Of a DNA stretch of 64,000 nucleotides, positions 26,146 to 35,599 are shown piece after piece. The notes under the pieces were generated by a model. It was not told the origin of the DNA, did no database searches, and saw nothing but the letters and a program-made list of their open reading frames with translations. The DNA lies in the NCBI GenBank assembly GCA_020829485.1, contig JAIVFU010000004.1, positions 98,134 through 162,133 of the forward strand, in the 5' to 3' direction. Made by a program: the position numbers and the translations under genes. This DNA is from Nostoc sp. CHAB 5834. Lineage in GTDB: Bacteria > Cyanobacteriota > Cyanobacteriia > Cyanobacteriales > Nostocaceae. Within the stretch, counting starts at the first letter, position 1. Each line of letters starts with the position of its first letter.

Positions 26146-27066
26146 CTACTCTGCTCCTAAGATACTAGCAAGCAGAGCTTTTTGGGCGTGCAAGCGATTT
26201 TCTGCCTGTTCCCAAACTCGTGATTGAGAACCTTCAATAACTGCCTCGGTAATTTCTTCACCACGATGGGCTGGTAAGCAGTGTAAAACAATTGCCTCTG
26301 GATCGGCAAGGCTTAATAGCTGATCCGAAATTTGGTAAGGCTGGAAAATTGGCATCCGATTATCGGCTTCAGATTCTTGTCCCATACTCGCCCAAACATC
26401 AGTGTAAAGTACATTAGAACCCTTGGCTGCTAATTCTGGATCATGAGTGACAAGGACTTCCGTTTTGTTATTAGCGATCGCTCTTGCTTGTTCTACAATT
26501 TTAGAATCTGGCTCATATCCGCTAGGAGTAGCAATTCTAACATTCATTCCCACCAAAGCACAGCCCAACATCAGAGAATTAGCCATATTATTCCCATCAC
26601 CCACGTAGGTCAAAGTTAAGCCAGCCAGGGTGTTAAAGCTTTCTTGAATCGTCAATAAATCAGCTAATACCTGACAAGGATGTTCTGCATCAGTCAGCGC
26701 ATTAATCACCGGAATATTGGCATAGTGAGCAAAAGTTTCCAAATCCTGCTGTGCAAAAGTGCGAATTGCCAAAACATCCAGATATCGATCTAACACCCGC
26801 GCCGTATCCTGTAAAGGTTCCCCGCGACTAACTTGAGTAACATTAGGGTTGAGATCGATTACCTGTCCACCCAGTTGGTACATCGCCACCGTAAAACTTA
26901 CCCGCGTGCGAGTTGAAGCTTTGGAGAACAACAACCCCAAAACTTTATTACATTGCAACTTCAGTTGTTGTGATTTAAGTTGAGTTGCCAATTGCAGGAG
27001 TTCTTGAAGTTCAGTAGGACTGATGTCCGCTAGACTTAATAAATCTCGTCCGAGCAATGCTGCCAT
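26146..27066 (-). CDS. argF: Ornithine carbamoyltransferase
   Basis: The protein makes citrulline from ornithine and carbamoyl phosphate in arginine synthesis. Motifs are STRTR (FSKASTRTRVSF), the HPCQVLADLLT carbamoyl-phosphate motif and HCLPAHRGEE for ornithine binding. An in-frame start at 27123 adds 19 residues of non-family sequence; I chose ATG 27066, which yields 306 residues, the usual length, and begins MAALLGRDLLSLADIS. Single gene, no arginine operon nearby. Confidence 0.95.
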   Translation of the reverse strand: MAALLGRDLLSLADISPTELQELLQLATQLKSQQLKLQCNKVLGLLFSKASTRTRVSFTVAMYQLGGQVIDLNPNVTQVSRGEPLQDTARVLDRYLDVLAIRTFAQQDLETFAHYANIPVINALTDAEHPCQVLADLLTIQESFNTLAGLTLTYVGDGNNMANSLMLGCALVGMNVRIATPSGYEPDSKIVEQARAIANNKTEVLVTHDPELAAKGSNVLYTDVWASMGQESEADNRMPIFQPYQISDQLLSLADPEAIVLHCLPAHRGEEITEAVIEGSQSRVWEQAENRLHAQKALLASILGAE

Positions 27067-27453
27067 GCTTGTAATCTGTAAAAAATAATTATATATTTCT
27101 GTCTCTTTATTCAGCTGTGCCAATAAAATACAGTTTTAGAACTGCACCAGATATTTTTGCGCCCAACCCAGGATTTGAGTTAGCTTTTGCAGTGCATATT
27201 AATTTACCAACTTTATTAGCGATCGCAATCACTGATTTTTTCTGGTTCATCACAATTGCAAGGGCAACTCAACCATCTAGGCGTACAAAAGTCGTGATAT
27301 TGCCAAAATCTCTGGTCTTTTAGCCTAATTTAGCAACAGGGAGATATTTTTTAGCAATTAGAGCTAGACAAATAAATTGATTATGGTACAATAAGAAATT
27401 GTGGTTGCCATTTAAGAGCAATACCTACGGTAAGCTACAACTACACCAAACTT

Positions 27454-27525
27454 GCCAGCATAGCACAGTGGTAGTGCATCCGACTTGTAATCGGAAGGTC
27501 GCGAGTTCAAATCCCGCTGCTGGCT
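27454..27525 (+). tRNA. tRNA-Thr (anticodon TGT)
   Basis: The 72-base sequence folds as a cloverleaf: acceptor GCCAGCA pairs with TGCTGGC, the anticodon stem-loop is CCGAC-TTGTAAT-style with TGT at the centre, and the T arm is GCGAG-TTCAAAT-CCCGC. Discriminator base T follows; no CCA is encoded. Confidence 0.93.
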
Positions 27526-27742
27526 TTAAGTATACATAAGAATTTAAGTTGTCGATTGTGTAAGGTAATTCAGCCCATTGCTGATCTACTGGAGTGCATC
27601 ATGTCCTAAAACTTGTGCAAGTAAAGGTTTTGAAGCCCGACGAATCACCATAACTCGTCTTGATGGTAATGAAGTCTCTGTGCGTGCTATTTAAATAATA
27701 AAGAATTGGTGCGATCGCGCCAATTCCTTACACTTTTTATCC

Positions 27743-28645
27743 TTATTGTTGGTTTAACCAAATTTCTAAGTCAGCAACATTAGAAAAGTCTAATAATGCT
27801 TCTCCTAGATTTTCTAATTGTTCAATCGACAAACCTTTAATTCGCTCGATTAATGATTGATTAATTTCCCCAACACGGCGATTGATTTGACGTATAATTA
27901 AATTTTGTTCTCCTTCCTGTCTTCCTTCTTGTCTTCCCTCTTGTTTAGCTTGTTCTCTGTCTCTTTGATAAAGTGGTTCTAATCGCATAACTAACTCCCT
28001 ATCATCTGCTTCTAATTCTTGATTTACTTTCAAGTTTTCGCGCAAGTTGTAAACTAATTCCAGGGTTGCTTTTTGGTATGGATGATTTAATGGTAGCGCT
28101 TGCAATTCGATAATTGCCTGCGACTGTACGCTTCCCCTACCCAAAAGCCTCAACCATAACGTTTACGGTATCTGTGGTAATTGATGTATCGCTACAATTG
28201 CTGTCCGCAAAGCATCTGGGAGAAAATGTACTCCTGATAACCAACCTTCTTTTTGCATAGTTCCAAAGCTAGACAATCTAGTTTCAGATATCGTTGGAGT
28301 AAGAACCCACAATTTGGGAATTTCTGAGTCCTGAAGTTTGGTTTTATTTGCTTTAGCTTCTCGTCGTAAGAGAGCCTTGACTTCTAATAATTTGAGAATA
28401 CAGTCGCATATTTCATCGCTAGAAGCTGGATTGCGGAAGGGTTCTATGAGCGCAGGATTTTCAGCAAATCTTCCTAGTAAACCCAGTATTTGTAAATTAG
28501 AGCTTTGCTGTTTGTCAGGAGTGAAGAAAACATCTATTTCTTTAATCTCTCCTGAGACTTTTTCTGATGACTTGACTTCTCCGTAATCTTTTAGCAATTC
28601 CTCAAGATAGTCTTTGGCAAATTTGTCATGTATGAAACGTGTCAT
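27743..28645 (-). pseudogene. Rpn/DUF4351-type nuclease-like gene interrupted by one TAA codon
   Basis: Two consecutive frames, MTRFIHDKFAKDYLEELLKD... ending at 28163 and LWLRLLGRGSVQSQAIIELQ... ending at 27743, lie in the same reading frame, separated only by the codon TAA at 28163-28165. Family members read HQLPxxPETLWLRLLGRG here, so a GAA glutamate codon has become TAA. The N-terminal half is the Rpn (PDDEXK) nuclease-like domain; the C-terminal half has Gln/Glu-rich repeats and the DUF4351 end IKGLSIEQLENLGEALLDFSN. Rpn proteins promote recombination by DNA cutting. Nonsense mutation, recent decay or a sequencing error are all possible. Confidence 0.85.
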
Positions 28646-28704
28646 TCAATTAGTTCTCTAGTTATTTAAATTCTCAAGAGTTAGTGCAATGCGCGATCGC
28701 GCCA

Positions 28705-28854
28705 TCTCACGTTCTGCAAGCTATGAATCTTGGAGAAAATATAATTGAGGGAGCGTTAAGAATTGGTATTGGGAAATTTACAACTAAAGAAGAAATCGAA
28801 AAAGCATCTTCTGCGATCGCCTGTGCAGTAAACGCTATTTTGAGCCTAAAATAA
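28705..28854 (+). pseudogene. C-terminal remnant of a cysteine desulfurase
   Basis: A frame of 49 codons ending at 28854 reads SHVLQAMNLGENIIEGALRI and IGKFTTKEEIEKASSAIA, the conserved C-terminus of NifS/IscS/DndA-type cysteine desulfurases (SHVL, then a beta strand GALRI and GxFTTxEEI). Homology begins abruptly at about 28700, next to a HIP1 site, and there is no active-site region. The full gene is lost. It may be a relic of the sulfur donor dndA, missing from the adjacent dnd set, but it could also derive from another desulfurase. Confidence 0.7.
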
Positions 28855-28855
28855 T

Positions 28856-28875
28856 AAAACCCTTATTAGGGCTTT
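28856..28875 (-). terminator. Possible intrinsic terminator downstream of pyrE
   Basis: On the minus strand, about 60 bases after the pyrE stop, AAAGCCCTAATAAGGGTTTT forms a short CCCT/AGGG stem with a TTTTATTATTTT tail. The stem is short, so strength is uncertain. Confidence 0.4.
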
Positions 28876-28936
28876 AAGAGTAATATTTTAAATTACATAA
28901 ATCTGTCAAATTGTCAAATAATTTGGCAAGCGACAC

Positions 28937-29560
28937 TTATGAATTCGCAAGTTGTCGGTAGCGTTCCTGAACTTCCTGAATCGAAAACAAAGTTTCAAAC
29001 TTCAATCCAGCTGACTGGTACAACTCACCTCCGCCTTGCTGTCGATCTACCAGTGAAATTATTTGATTTACTGCATAACCTGCATCTTTAAGACGCTCAA
29101 CTGCTTTTAAAGCCGATTGCCCAGTTGTCACCACATCTTCCAAAACTACTACTTTTGCACCTTCAGGTAAAGTGGGGCCTTCTATATAAGCTCTCGTTCC
29201 ATAACCCTTGGCTTCCTTGCGAATAATCAGCGCTGGTATAGGGCGGTTTTCATAAACAGAAACTATACTAACTGCTGTCACAATTGGATCAGCCCCCATT
29301 GTTAAACCACCTACAGCTTGTGTATCTACGGGTAATAAAGGAAACAGCAATCGTCCGACAGCCAAAGCGCCTTGAGGATGGAGTGTTACTTGTGTCTTGT
29401 TGACGTAATAAGAACTACGCAGCCCAGAAGAGAGCAGAAAATCACCCTCTTGATAAGCAAGTTGGCAAAATAAATCTAGTAGCTTGTGGCGCAAAATAGT
29501 CAAATCAGGAGTAGTTGCCCAAATATCTGAGTGGGTAAGAGTTTCAGTAGGATACGTCAT
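28937..29560 (-). CDS. pyrE: Orotate phosphoribosyltransferase
   Basis: A 207-residue enzyme of pyrimidine synthesis that joins orotate to PRPP. The PRPP-binding motif VVVLEDVVTTGQSALKAVERL is intact, as are the LSSGLRSSYYVNKTQV and GLTMGADPIVTAVS segments and the flexible loop KEAKGYGT. ATG at 29560. It stands alone. Confidence 0.95.
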   Translation of the reverse strand: MTYPTETLTHSDIWATTPDLTILRHKLLDLFCQLAYQEGDFLLSSGLRSSYYVNKTQVTLHPQGALAVGRLLFPLLPVDTQAVGGLTMGADPIVTAVSIVSVYENRPIPALIIRKEAKGYGTRAYIEGPTLPEGAKVVVLEDVVTTGQSALKAVERLKDAGYAVNQIISLVDRQQGGGELYQSAGLKFETLFSIQEVQERYRQLANS

Positions 29561-29660
29561 TACAAAACATTAAAAGTTGTGCTACACCAAAGGTTGAACT
29601 CATCAGAGTTCTGAAATTAAGCATAAATTAAGATTGCCCAAAAATTGAGGAGTTAGGAAC

Positions 29661-30095
29661 GTGGGTATAAAATTTAAAACCTTTGGCGGTTTATTGGTAC
29701 TGCTTGCTGCTGGTATTGCTTTTCCCTCAGCTGCATCTGCCCAAACGGAAACCCCCAAAACTGAAACTACGAGTGATGCATTTGAGCGAGCTTATTTTCG
29801 TCACGATCGCAATTTCTACGAAAATGGTAGCCTCAAGCGCCAGCTAGACTCATTTTTAGGAAGTGGTTACGGTTTCGGTGGTTCCTTCCCAGAAAATGAA
29901 ATTGCCCGCGATGCTCAGTTGCTTAACACTTTATATCATGATGTCCTGACTCAGCAAGTTGGCAATGATCCATATATTCGCACTCCTGATTTACCAAATC
30001 CTTACGACACATCGCTGATGATGTCTCCTCGTTTGAATAGCAATAAACTCAAAGTGGGAACTGAATTCAAGTTTGAAACTTTACCACCTCGGTAA
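29661..30095 (+). CDS. Secreted hypothetical protein
   Basis: A 144-residue protein, GTG start at 29661 preceded by GAGGAGT. Residues 8-27 form a signal peptide with an Ala-x-Ala cleavage site (SAASAQT). The mature part is polar, starting DAFERAYFRHDRNFYENGS, with no domain that I recognise. Conserved-looking in style; likely periplasmic or outer surface. Confidence 0.7.
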   Translation: MGIKFKTFGGLLVLLAAGIAFPSAASAQTETPKTETTSDAFERAYFRHDRNFYENGSLKRQLDSFLGSGYGFGGSFPENEIARDAQLLNTLYHDVLTQQVGNDPYIRTPDLPNPYDTSLMMSPRLNSNKLKVGTEFKFETLPPR

Positions 30096-30189
30096 TATTG
30101 GGGAGTGGGGAGTGGGGAGTGGGGGAGAATATTTAATTATCAATGCCCAATGCCCTTTATCGCTCTATTACTGCTTTTTGATCGTTCAG

Positions 30190-30262
30190 TGCGCCCTGCT
30201 GGAATCGAACCAGCCTGATGACGAATTATGAGTTCGTTGCCTCCCCAATCGGCCAAAGGCGC
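30190..30262 (-). tRNA. tRNA-Met (anticodon CAT)
   Basis: On the minus strand a 73-base cloverleaf: acceptor GCGCCTT pairs with AGGGCGC (one G-T), anticodon stem ACGAA-CTCATAA-TTCGT with CAT, and T arm GCTGG-TTCGATT-CCAGC. The acceptor begins with a paired G-C, so it is not an initiator by that criterion. A lysidine-type tRNA-Ile reading ATA, which also has a CAT anticodon gene, cannot be excluded. Confidence 0.85.
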
Positions 30263-30562
30263 TTATTTTGTTGGGTTTCGGGTTCATAAGGGTTCATAAG
30301 AGTTAATTACTTCAACTCTTAGGTCAACCTGATTTTCTAAACAGTGAGGAAAATACTTCATGCACTGAGTTTACCCAATTTTTTAATTATAGCACAGATT
30401 TACACCTGTGAATACTCGACAATAGCTTATCAGATTTTTATACTACATAATTTAATCATAAAATAGTGCAGACTAATATTGATTAAGTTCCTTTAAGGAT
30501 TGAGGTCAAAAGCTTCACTATTCTTAAATAGACCAGCATTCTATTGTGATAGCTTGTCAGCG

Positions 30563-31264
30563 ATGAAAATAAATTCTACTGTACTTCTTACTTTGGTTTT
30601 GTTAATCCTGATGATGGGAGCAGGTTCTGTGAGTGCCTTTTTAGGGTTTGAACTGGGGAGTTCAGCACTTAAAGGCGTTACTACACCAGATGGGCGTCCC
30701 ACAACCAAATTTGCCAGCAATAAGACAAATAGCTCCCAACAGGGAGGGCTAGTGTTATTAAAAGAGGAAGAGATTCTGAAAATTGTCAAAGCGCGAATTG
30801 AGGGTAAGACCAAGGCTGCTAAATCGGAAAAGCTAGAGGACGATGATGAAGAAACCAATAGCAGCAAGCAGAAGCCAGAGGAGAAACCCGCAGCAGTGAT
30901 TGAAGAAAAACTCCAGCCAGGTTTTCCAGTTACTGCCCTGAGTGAGGGTGTAAGCATGTCTGTGCAATCTGTCCGCTACTCTGGTGGTGATTTGCTACTG
31001 AAGGTAAAAATGCAGAACAAAGGTAAAGATTCTGTGCGCTTCCTGTATAGTTTTTTAGATGTTACCGATGATAAAGGACGAACCCTCAGTGCTAGTACAG
31101 AGGGTTTACCAACAGAATTACCTGCAAATGGGCCAGCATTTACAGGTACAGTGAGCATTCCCACAGCTTTACTTGATGATGTCAAGAAAATATCACTTGC
31201 TCTGACTGATTATCCCGCTCAAGAATTAAAGCTAGAGGCATCGAATATCCCTGTGGAAAGGTAG
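30563..31264 (+). CDS. Membrane-anchored hypothetical protein with acidic linker
   Basis: About 233 residues from ATG 30563, chosen because an upstream TTG at 30500 adds 21 residues of unrelated sequence. A signal or anchor helix covers residues 5-28 (VLLTLVLLILMMGAGSVSAF), followed by a long linker with a DDDEETNSSKQKPEEKP charged stretch. The C-terminal 110 residues form a beta-rich domain, from VTALSEGVSMSVQSVRYSGG, resembling Ig-like or DUF4352-type exported domains. Function unknown. Confidence 0.7.
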   Translation: MKINSTVLLTLVLLILMMGAGSVSAFLGFELGSSALKGVTTPDGRPTTKFASNKTNSSQQGGLVLLKEEEILKIVKARIEGKTKAAKSEKLEDDDEETNSSKQKPEEKPAAVIEEKLQPGFPVTALSEGVSMSVQSVRYSGGDLLLKVKMQNKGKDSVRFLYSFLDVTDDKGRTLSASTEGLPTELPANGPAFTGTVSIPTALLDDVKKISLALTDYPAQELKLEASNIPVER

Positions 31265-31388
31265 GAGGGGCAATTTTAGATTTTAGATTTTAGATTTTAG
31301 ATTGGAGACTTGGTACTAAGCAATTTACCTAGTGCCTAATACCCAAAACTTAATCCAAAATCCAAAATCCAAAATCCAAAATCCAAAA

Positions 31389-32783
31389 ATGGAGGGCGTG
31401 AGTTTTACACGAGCTTTGGTGGTGAGTGGTTTTCCTAATTTAATTTGGACAGACGTGGCGCTAAGGTTATTGTCAGTGCTACTGCTGATTGCCATAAATG
31501 CCTTTTTTGTGACGGCGGAATTTTCGATGGTGAGCGTGCGGCGATCGCGTATTCACCAGCTAGTTAAGGCTGGGGATATTCCAGCGATCGCAGTCGAGAT
31601 GCTACAACGTAGTATTGACAGGCTACTATCTACCACCCAGTTAGGTATTACCCTCTCCAGTTTGGCATTGGGATGGATTGGCGAAAGTACGATTGTCGTG
31701 CTGGTGAATGCATGGTTAAAATCCTGGCCTTTACCAAGTAGCATGACTACCTTCTTGGCGCATTCTCTATCAATTCCCATTGCCTTTTTCTTGATTGCCT
31801 ATCTACAAATTGTGATCGGAGAATTATGTCCCAAATCCTTAGCTATGCTGTACTCAGAACAGCTAGCTAGATTTTTGGGGCCTTCAGTAAAAGCGATCGT
31901 GCGTTTTTTTGGCCCCTTTATCTGGATTCTCAACCAATCAACTCGTTTTTTATTGAGGATTTTTGGCATCCAATACACAGGTCAAGGCTGGAGGCCACCT
32001 GTGACTCCCGAAGAATTGCAACTGATTATCTCTACAGAATGGGGGTCTACTGGTTTACAGCGTGCGGAACGAGAATTGCTCAATAATGTCTTTGAGTTTG
32101 GGGATGTCATGACCCAAGATGTGATGATCCCCCGCACCAGTATTATCGCGCTGCCAAAAGATGCTACCTTCCAGGCATTACTCAAGGAAATGGCTGCTAC
32201 TGGTTACTCTCGTTATCCCGTGATTGGTGAATCATTAGACGATGTTCGCGGCATTGTTTATTTTAAAGATTTGGCACAACCTTTAGCTGTAGGAAAGCTC
32301 AGTTTAGAGACACAAATCCAACCTTGGATGCGTCCCGCCCGGTTTGTTCCCGAACACACGTCCCTGAGTGAACTTTTGCCCATGATGCAGCAAGAGAAAC
32401 CAGCTATGGTCATGGTAGTAAATGAATTTGGCTCTACTGTGGGACTAGTGACAATCAAAGATGTCATTGCCGAAATCATTGGCGACGGCGGCGAATCTGA
32501 AAGCAACGACGACTTGCTGATTCAGATGTTAGATGAGCATAAATTTTTAGTGCAGGCGCAAATCAATCTTGAAGACCTCAACGAAGTTTTGCATCTCGAT
32601 TTGCCTCTGACAAGAGAATATCAGACGCTAGGGGGCTTTTTGCTGTATCAGTTACAAAAAATTCCGGCCATTGGCGAAACCTTCTGTTATCAAAATCTCG
32701 AATTCACCGTGGTATCAATTGTTGGCCCACGCTTGCATCAGATTCAACTGCAACGGTTAGAAGAGTTAGGAGTTGAGAGTTAG
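31389..32783 (+). CDS. CNNM/CorC family hemolysin-like transporter
   Basis: Residues 1-190 are a DUF21 (CNNM) membrane domain with FFVTAEFSMVSVRRSRIHQL and TLSSLALGWIGE motifs; two CBS motifs follow (VMIPRTSIIALPKDATFQ and YSRYPVIGES), then a CorC/HlyC domain (HKFLVQAQINLEDLNEVL). The family takes part in magnesium or cobalt efflux or homeostasis. A GTG at 31332 would add residues encoded by tandem CCAAAAT repeats, so the ATG at 31389 is better. Confidence 0.88.
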   Translation: MEGVSFTRALVVSGFPNLIWTDVALRLLSVLLLIAINAFFVTAEFSMVSVRRSRIHQLVKAGDIPAIAVEMLQRSIDRLLSTTQLGITLSSLALGWIGESTIVVLVNAWLKSWPLPSSMTTFLAHSLSIPIAFFLIAYLQIVIGELCPKSLAMLYSEQLARFLGPSVKAIVRFFGPFIWILNQSTRFLLRIFGIQYTGQGWRPPVTPEELQLIISTEWGSTGLQRAERELLNNVFEFGDVMTQDVMIPRTSIIALPKDATFQALLKEMAATGYSRYPVIGESLDDVRGIVYFKDLAQPLAVGKLSLETQIQPWMRPARFVPEHTSLSELLPMMQQEKPAMVMVVNEFGSTVGLVTIKDVIAEIIGDGGESESNDDLLIQMLDEHKFLVQAQINLEDLNEVLHLDLPLTREYQTLGGFLLYQLQKIPAIGETFCYQNLEFTVVSIVGPRLHQIQLQRLEELGVES

Positions 32784-32802
32784 GAGTTATGAATTTTAAC
32801 TC

Positions 32803-32875
32803 AATACGCTTGGGTTAAGGATTTTTGGTATGCAACGTCTCTTGCATTGAATTTGGGGCTTAACTGAACTGTATT
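32803..32875. repeat. MITE-like element, AATAC...GTATT family, copy 2
   Basis: A 73-base element with ends AATACGCTTGGGTTAAG and CTTAACTGAACTGTATT, imperfect inverted repeats matching the 3459-3578 element at its outer five and inner five bases. The right end differs by one base from the right end of copy 1. The interior is shorter and shares little. Confidence 0.55.
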
Positions 32876-32892
32876 GGATTTTAACTCCTCAC

Positions 32893-33570
32893 TCAATAAC
32901 CATAGGCCAGTGGATCAACCAGTCCCAATTCGGCAAAAGCTGCTAGCCGCAAGCGACAAGAATCACATACACCGCACGCGACTTCTCCACCGGCATAGCA
33001 AGACCAAGTTAGCTCCCAAGGAACTCCCAATTGGTTGCCCAGTTGGATAATTTCGGTTTTTTTCAGGTTGATCAGGGGTGCAACAATATTTATTGGTTGT
33101 CCCTCACGCCCTTGTTTGGTTCCCAGGCGAAAAACTTCCTGCATCGCCTGGATATAGTCGGGACGACAGTCAGGATATCCTGAGTAATCTAAGGCATTGA
33201 CACCTATATAGACACGTTCAGCTGCGATCGCTTCGGCAAAACCAAGAGCAAAGCTTAAAAAGATGGTATTACGAGCCGGAACATAAGTGACAGGAATATT
33301 TTGAGACATTTCATCTAGCGATCGCTCTTGGGGTAAATCAATCGCATCATCGGTAAGTGCTGAACCACCCCATTGCCGTAAATCAAAATTAACCACCTGA
33401 TGTTTTGCGATCGCGGCTTTTTGAGCAACACTAAGGGCTGACTGTAACTCTCGTCGGTGTCGCTGCTGGTAATCAAAGGAAATAGCATGGCATTCACAGC
33501 CATCAGCCTTAGCTTTGTATAGAATTGTGGAAGAGTCTAATCCCCCAGATAACAGAATTACAGCTTTCAT
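32893..33570 (-). CDS. queC: 7-cyano-7-deazaguanine synthase
   Basis: A 225-residue enzyme making preQ0 for queuosine and other deazapurines. The ATP PP-loop is VILLSGGLDSST near residues 4-15; the zinc site is the C-terminal CYAGGEVACGVCDSC with four cysteines; FALGFAEAIAAERVYIGVNALDYSGYPDCRP is the typical core. No dpd DNA deazapurine genes lie nearby, so a tRNA role is more likely. Confidence 0.95.
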   Translation of the reverse strand: MKAVILLSGGLDSSTILYKAKADGCECHAISFDYQQRHRRELQSALSVAQKAAIAKHQVVNFDLRQWGGSALTDDAIDLPQERSLDEMSQNIPVTYVPARNTIFLSFALGFAEAIAAERVYIGVNALDYSGYPDCRPDYIQAMQEVFRLGTKQGREGQPINIVAPLINLKKTEIIQLGNQLGVPWELTWSCYAGGEVACGVCDSCRLRLAAFAELGLVDPLAYGY

Positions 33571-34382
33571 CTCGGTTGCAAATTTTGGATTTTAAATCGC
33601 CAAATTACACCTCAACAAGATGTCAGGAAGCAATGCTAAAGTGACTCCTGAACCCTGTGAGTGATGGCAAACAACACCGCACCTTAAATATTCCAAACAA
33701 ACAATCTACACTAGTTTTTCTCAAAAAGCAGCACGGCGGAAATCAAGCTACCATTTTAAAACTTGCAAAAGCCTTGATATACAAAACTTTTGAATGCGTC
33801 ACTTCCCCGAATGCGAATTTATGTTGAGCGGAGTCGAAACACAGCGTCTCCAAAAGTTGGGGCTGATTTCCGCCTTGCGGTACTAGACGCTACGCATAAC
33901 TTGCTTCTTTGCAGGAATACATTACGATGGATACTGCAAATAATCATACAAAAATCTTTTCAAGTAATCAGTAACGATACTTTCCGATAGCATTTTTCTT
34001 TCAAAAAGTACACATGTTACTTTTTCATGACTTTGTAATTTTAGTAGTATCAATTAGATATTGATCCCGGTAATTAATTGCCTAAATGCAACAATTAAGT
34101 TAAGTCGGAGCAGAAAAAGCCGATCCTTAGAAATTTAAAGAATTTACACTTAAGTCTTACTGAATGTTTTAAAGTTAATAAAAAGATACATGTTTATTCT
34201 AGAAAGTGCAAAATCTAAAGCATATCCGAACTATCTATACAAAAGATATCTGGATTACGGGAACCGATCACAAACTTTGAAATTCTTCATAAACATAGGC
34301 TCTATGTTACCATCTGGATGGTTTTAGACGGATCGTAACTGGCTTTCGAGTATAAACGCCAACGGCCGTAGCGTCTCTAAAT
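33571..34382. other. 812-base gene-free region before the Gfo/Idh gene
   Basis: No convincing gene. A frame at 33790-33990 has poor codon character and contains the interspersed repeat piece ATTTATGTTGAGCGGAG. The rest is AT-rich. A short GC-rich stretch, CGCCAACGGCCGTAGCGTCTC, at about 34356-34376 belongs to the dispersed-repeat class. A likely promoter region for the downstream oxidoreductase, but no motif is clear. Confidence 0.5.
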
Positions 34383-35489
34383 TTGGTGGTTGAGGAGAGA
34401 ATAATAGTGCAAAATAGCATGTCAGTGGCAGAACCGAATCCATATACACAGCGTAACCAGCCACGACCAATCCGCATAGGCGTGATTGGAGTGGGTAACA
34501 TGGGACAACACCACGCTCGCGTGCTGAGTTCAATGAAAGATGTTGAACTAGTCGGAGTAGCAGATATTAACGTTGAGCGAGGGTTAGAAACTGCCAGCAA
34601 ATACAAGGTGCGTTTTTTTGAAGATTACTGTGACCTGCTACCCCTTGTGGAAGCCGTTTGTGTCGCTGTTCCCACCCGTCTGCACTACGCTGTGGGCATC
34701 AACTGTCTGTTAGCGGGAATTCATGTTTTGATTGAAAAACCGATCGCAGCCAGTATTTCTGAGGCAGAGTCCCTAGTAAATGCCGCAGCTGAGTCTGGAT
34801 GTATCCTGCAAGTAGGTCATATTGAGCGTTTCAACCCAGCTTTTAAAGAACTGAGCCAAGTTCTGAAAACAGAGGAATTGCTGGCGCTAGAAGCCCACAG
34901 GATGAGTCCTTACTCAGATCGGGCAAACGATGTTTCGGTTGTGCTGGATTTAATGATCCATGACATCGACCTACTTCTGGAATTAGCTGCTTCCCCAGTC
35001 ACGAAATTGACTGCTAGCGGTACTCGCGCCTTGGACTCTGGTTATTTAGATTATGTAACTGCCACCTTGGGGTTTGCCAATGGTATTGTTGCTACTCTGA
35101 CCGCCAGTAAAGTTACCCACCGAAAAATTCGCCGGATTGTCGCCCATTGCAAAAATTCATTCACTGAGGCAGATTTTCTCAAGAATGAAATTTTGATTCA
35201 CCGACAAACAAATGCTAATTCTCTCACCGACCACCGACAAGTACTTTACAGGCAAGATGGTGTGATTGAAAAAGTCTACACCAGCAATATTCAACCCTTA
35301 AGCGCAGAGTTAGAGCATTTTGTCAACTGTGTACACGGTGGGAATCAGCCCTCAGTAGGTGGTGAACAAGCTCTCAAAGCCTTGAGACTGGCAAGTTTGA
35401 TTGAGCAGATGGCGCTGGAAGATCGAGTTTTGAATCCATTAGACTGGCAATCGGAATCAAGAGTACAATCATTGACACCGACAGCCTAA
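34383..35489 (+). CDS. Gfo/Idh/MocA family oxidoreductase
   Basis: A 368-residue NAD(P)-dependent oxidoreductase. The Rossmann motif IRIGVIGVGNMGQHHARVL is at about residues 30-48, and the EKPIA catalytic lysine motif follows. The C-terminal half has the usual VLDLMIHDIDLLLELA strand-helix. Substrates of the family are sugars, inositols or biliverdin-like molecules; this one cannot be assigned, though UDP-sugar dehydrogenases are closest in style. The start is uncertain: TTG or GTG codons near 34383 precede ATG at 34419. Confidence 0.85.
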   Translation: MVVEERIIVQNSMSVAEPNPYTQRNQPRPIRIGVIGVGNMGQHHARVLSSMKDVELVGVADINVERGLETASKYKVRFFEDYCDLLPLVEAVCVAVPTRLHYAVGINCLLAGIHVLIEKPIAASISEAESLVNAAAESGCILQVGHIERFNPAFKELSQVLKTEELLALEAHRMSPYSDRANDVSVVLDLMIHDIDLLLELAASPVTKLTASGTRALDSGYLDYVTATLGFANGIVATLTASKVTHRKIRRIVAHCKNSFTEADFLKNEILIHRQTNANSLTDHRQVLYRQDGVIEKVYTSNIQPLSAELEHFVNCVHGGNQPSVGGEQALKALRLASLIEQMALEDRVLNPLDWQSESRVQSLTPTA

Positions 35490-35599
35490 AAGAAGAAGAG
35501 GGGGACAAGGTAAAATTTTCTCCCTTTTCTCCCCCTGTTCCCAATCCGGCTCGGATAAGCAAGGGAAGCATGGGTGTGAGTATTTACAACTAAAAATGA

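Noticed and set aside
27117..27323. 68-residue frame beside argF
   Set aside because: Its start lies in the region right before the argF ATG, composition is unlike neighbouring proteins and no family is recognised; it is likely chance.
27620..27691. Short frame reading RRITITRLDGNEVSVRAI before the Rpn gene
   Set aside because: It looks like the end of a lost gene but is too short to assign to a family.
32893..33570. queC as part of a 7-deazaguanine DNA modification (Dpd) system
   Set aside because: No dpdA or other dpd gene is in the window; a tRNA queuosine role is simpler.
33790..33990. 66-residue frame before the Gfo/Idh gene
   Set aside because: It reads across dispersed repeat pieces and has no recognisable domain.
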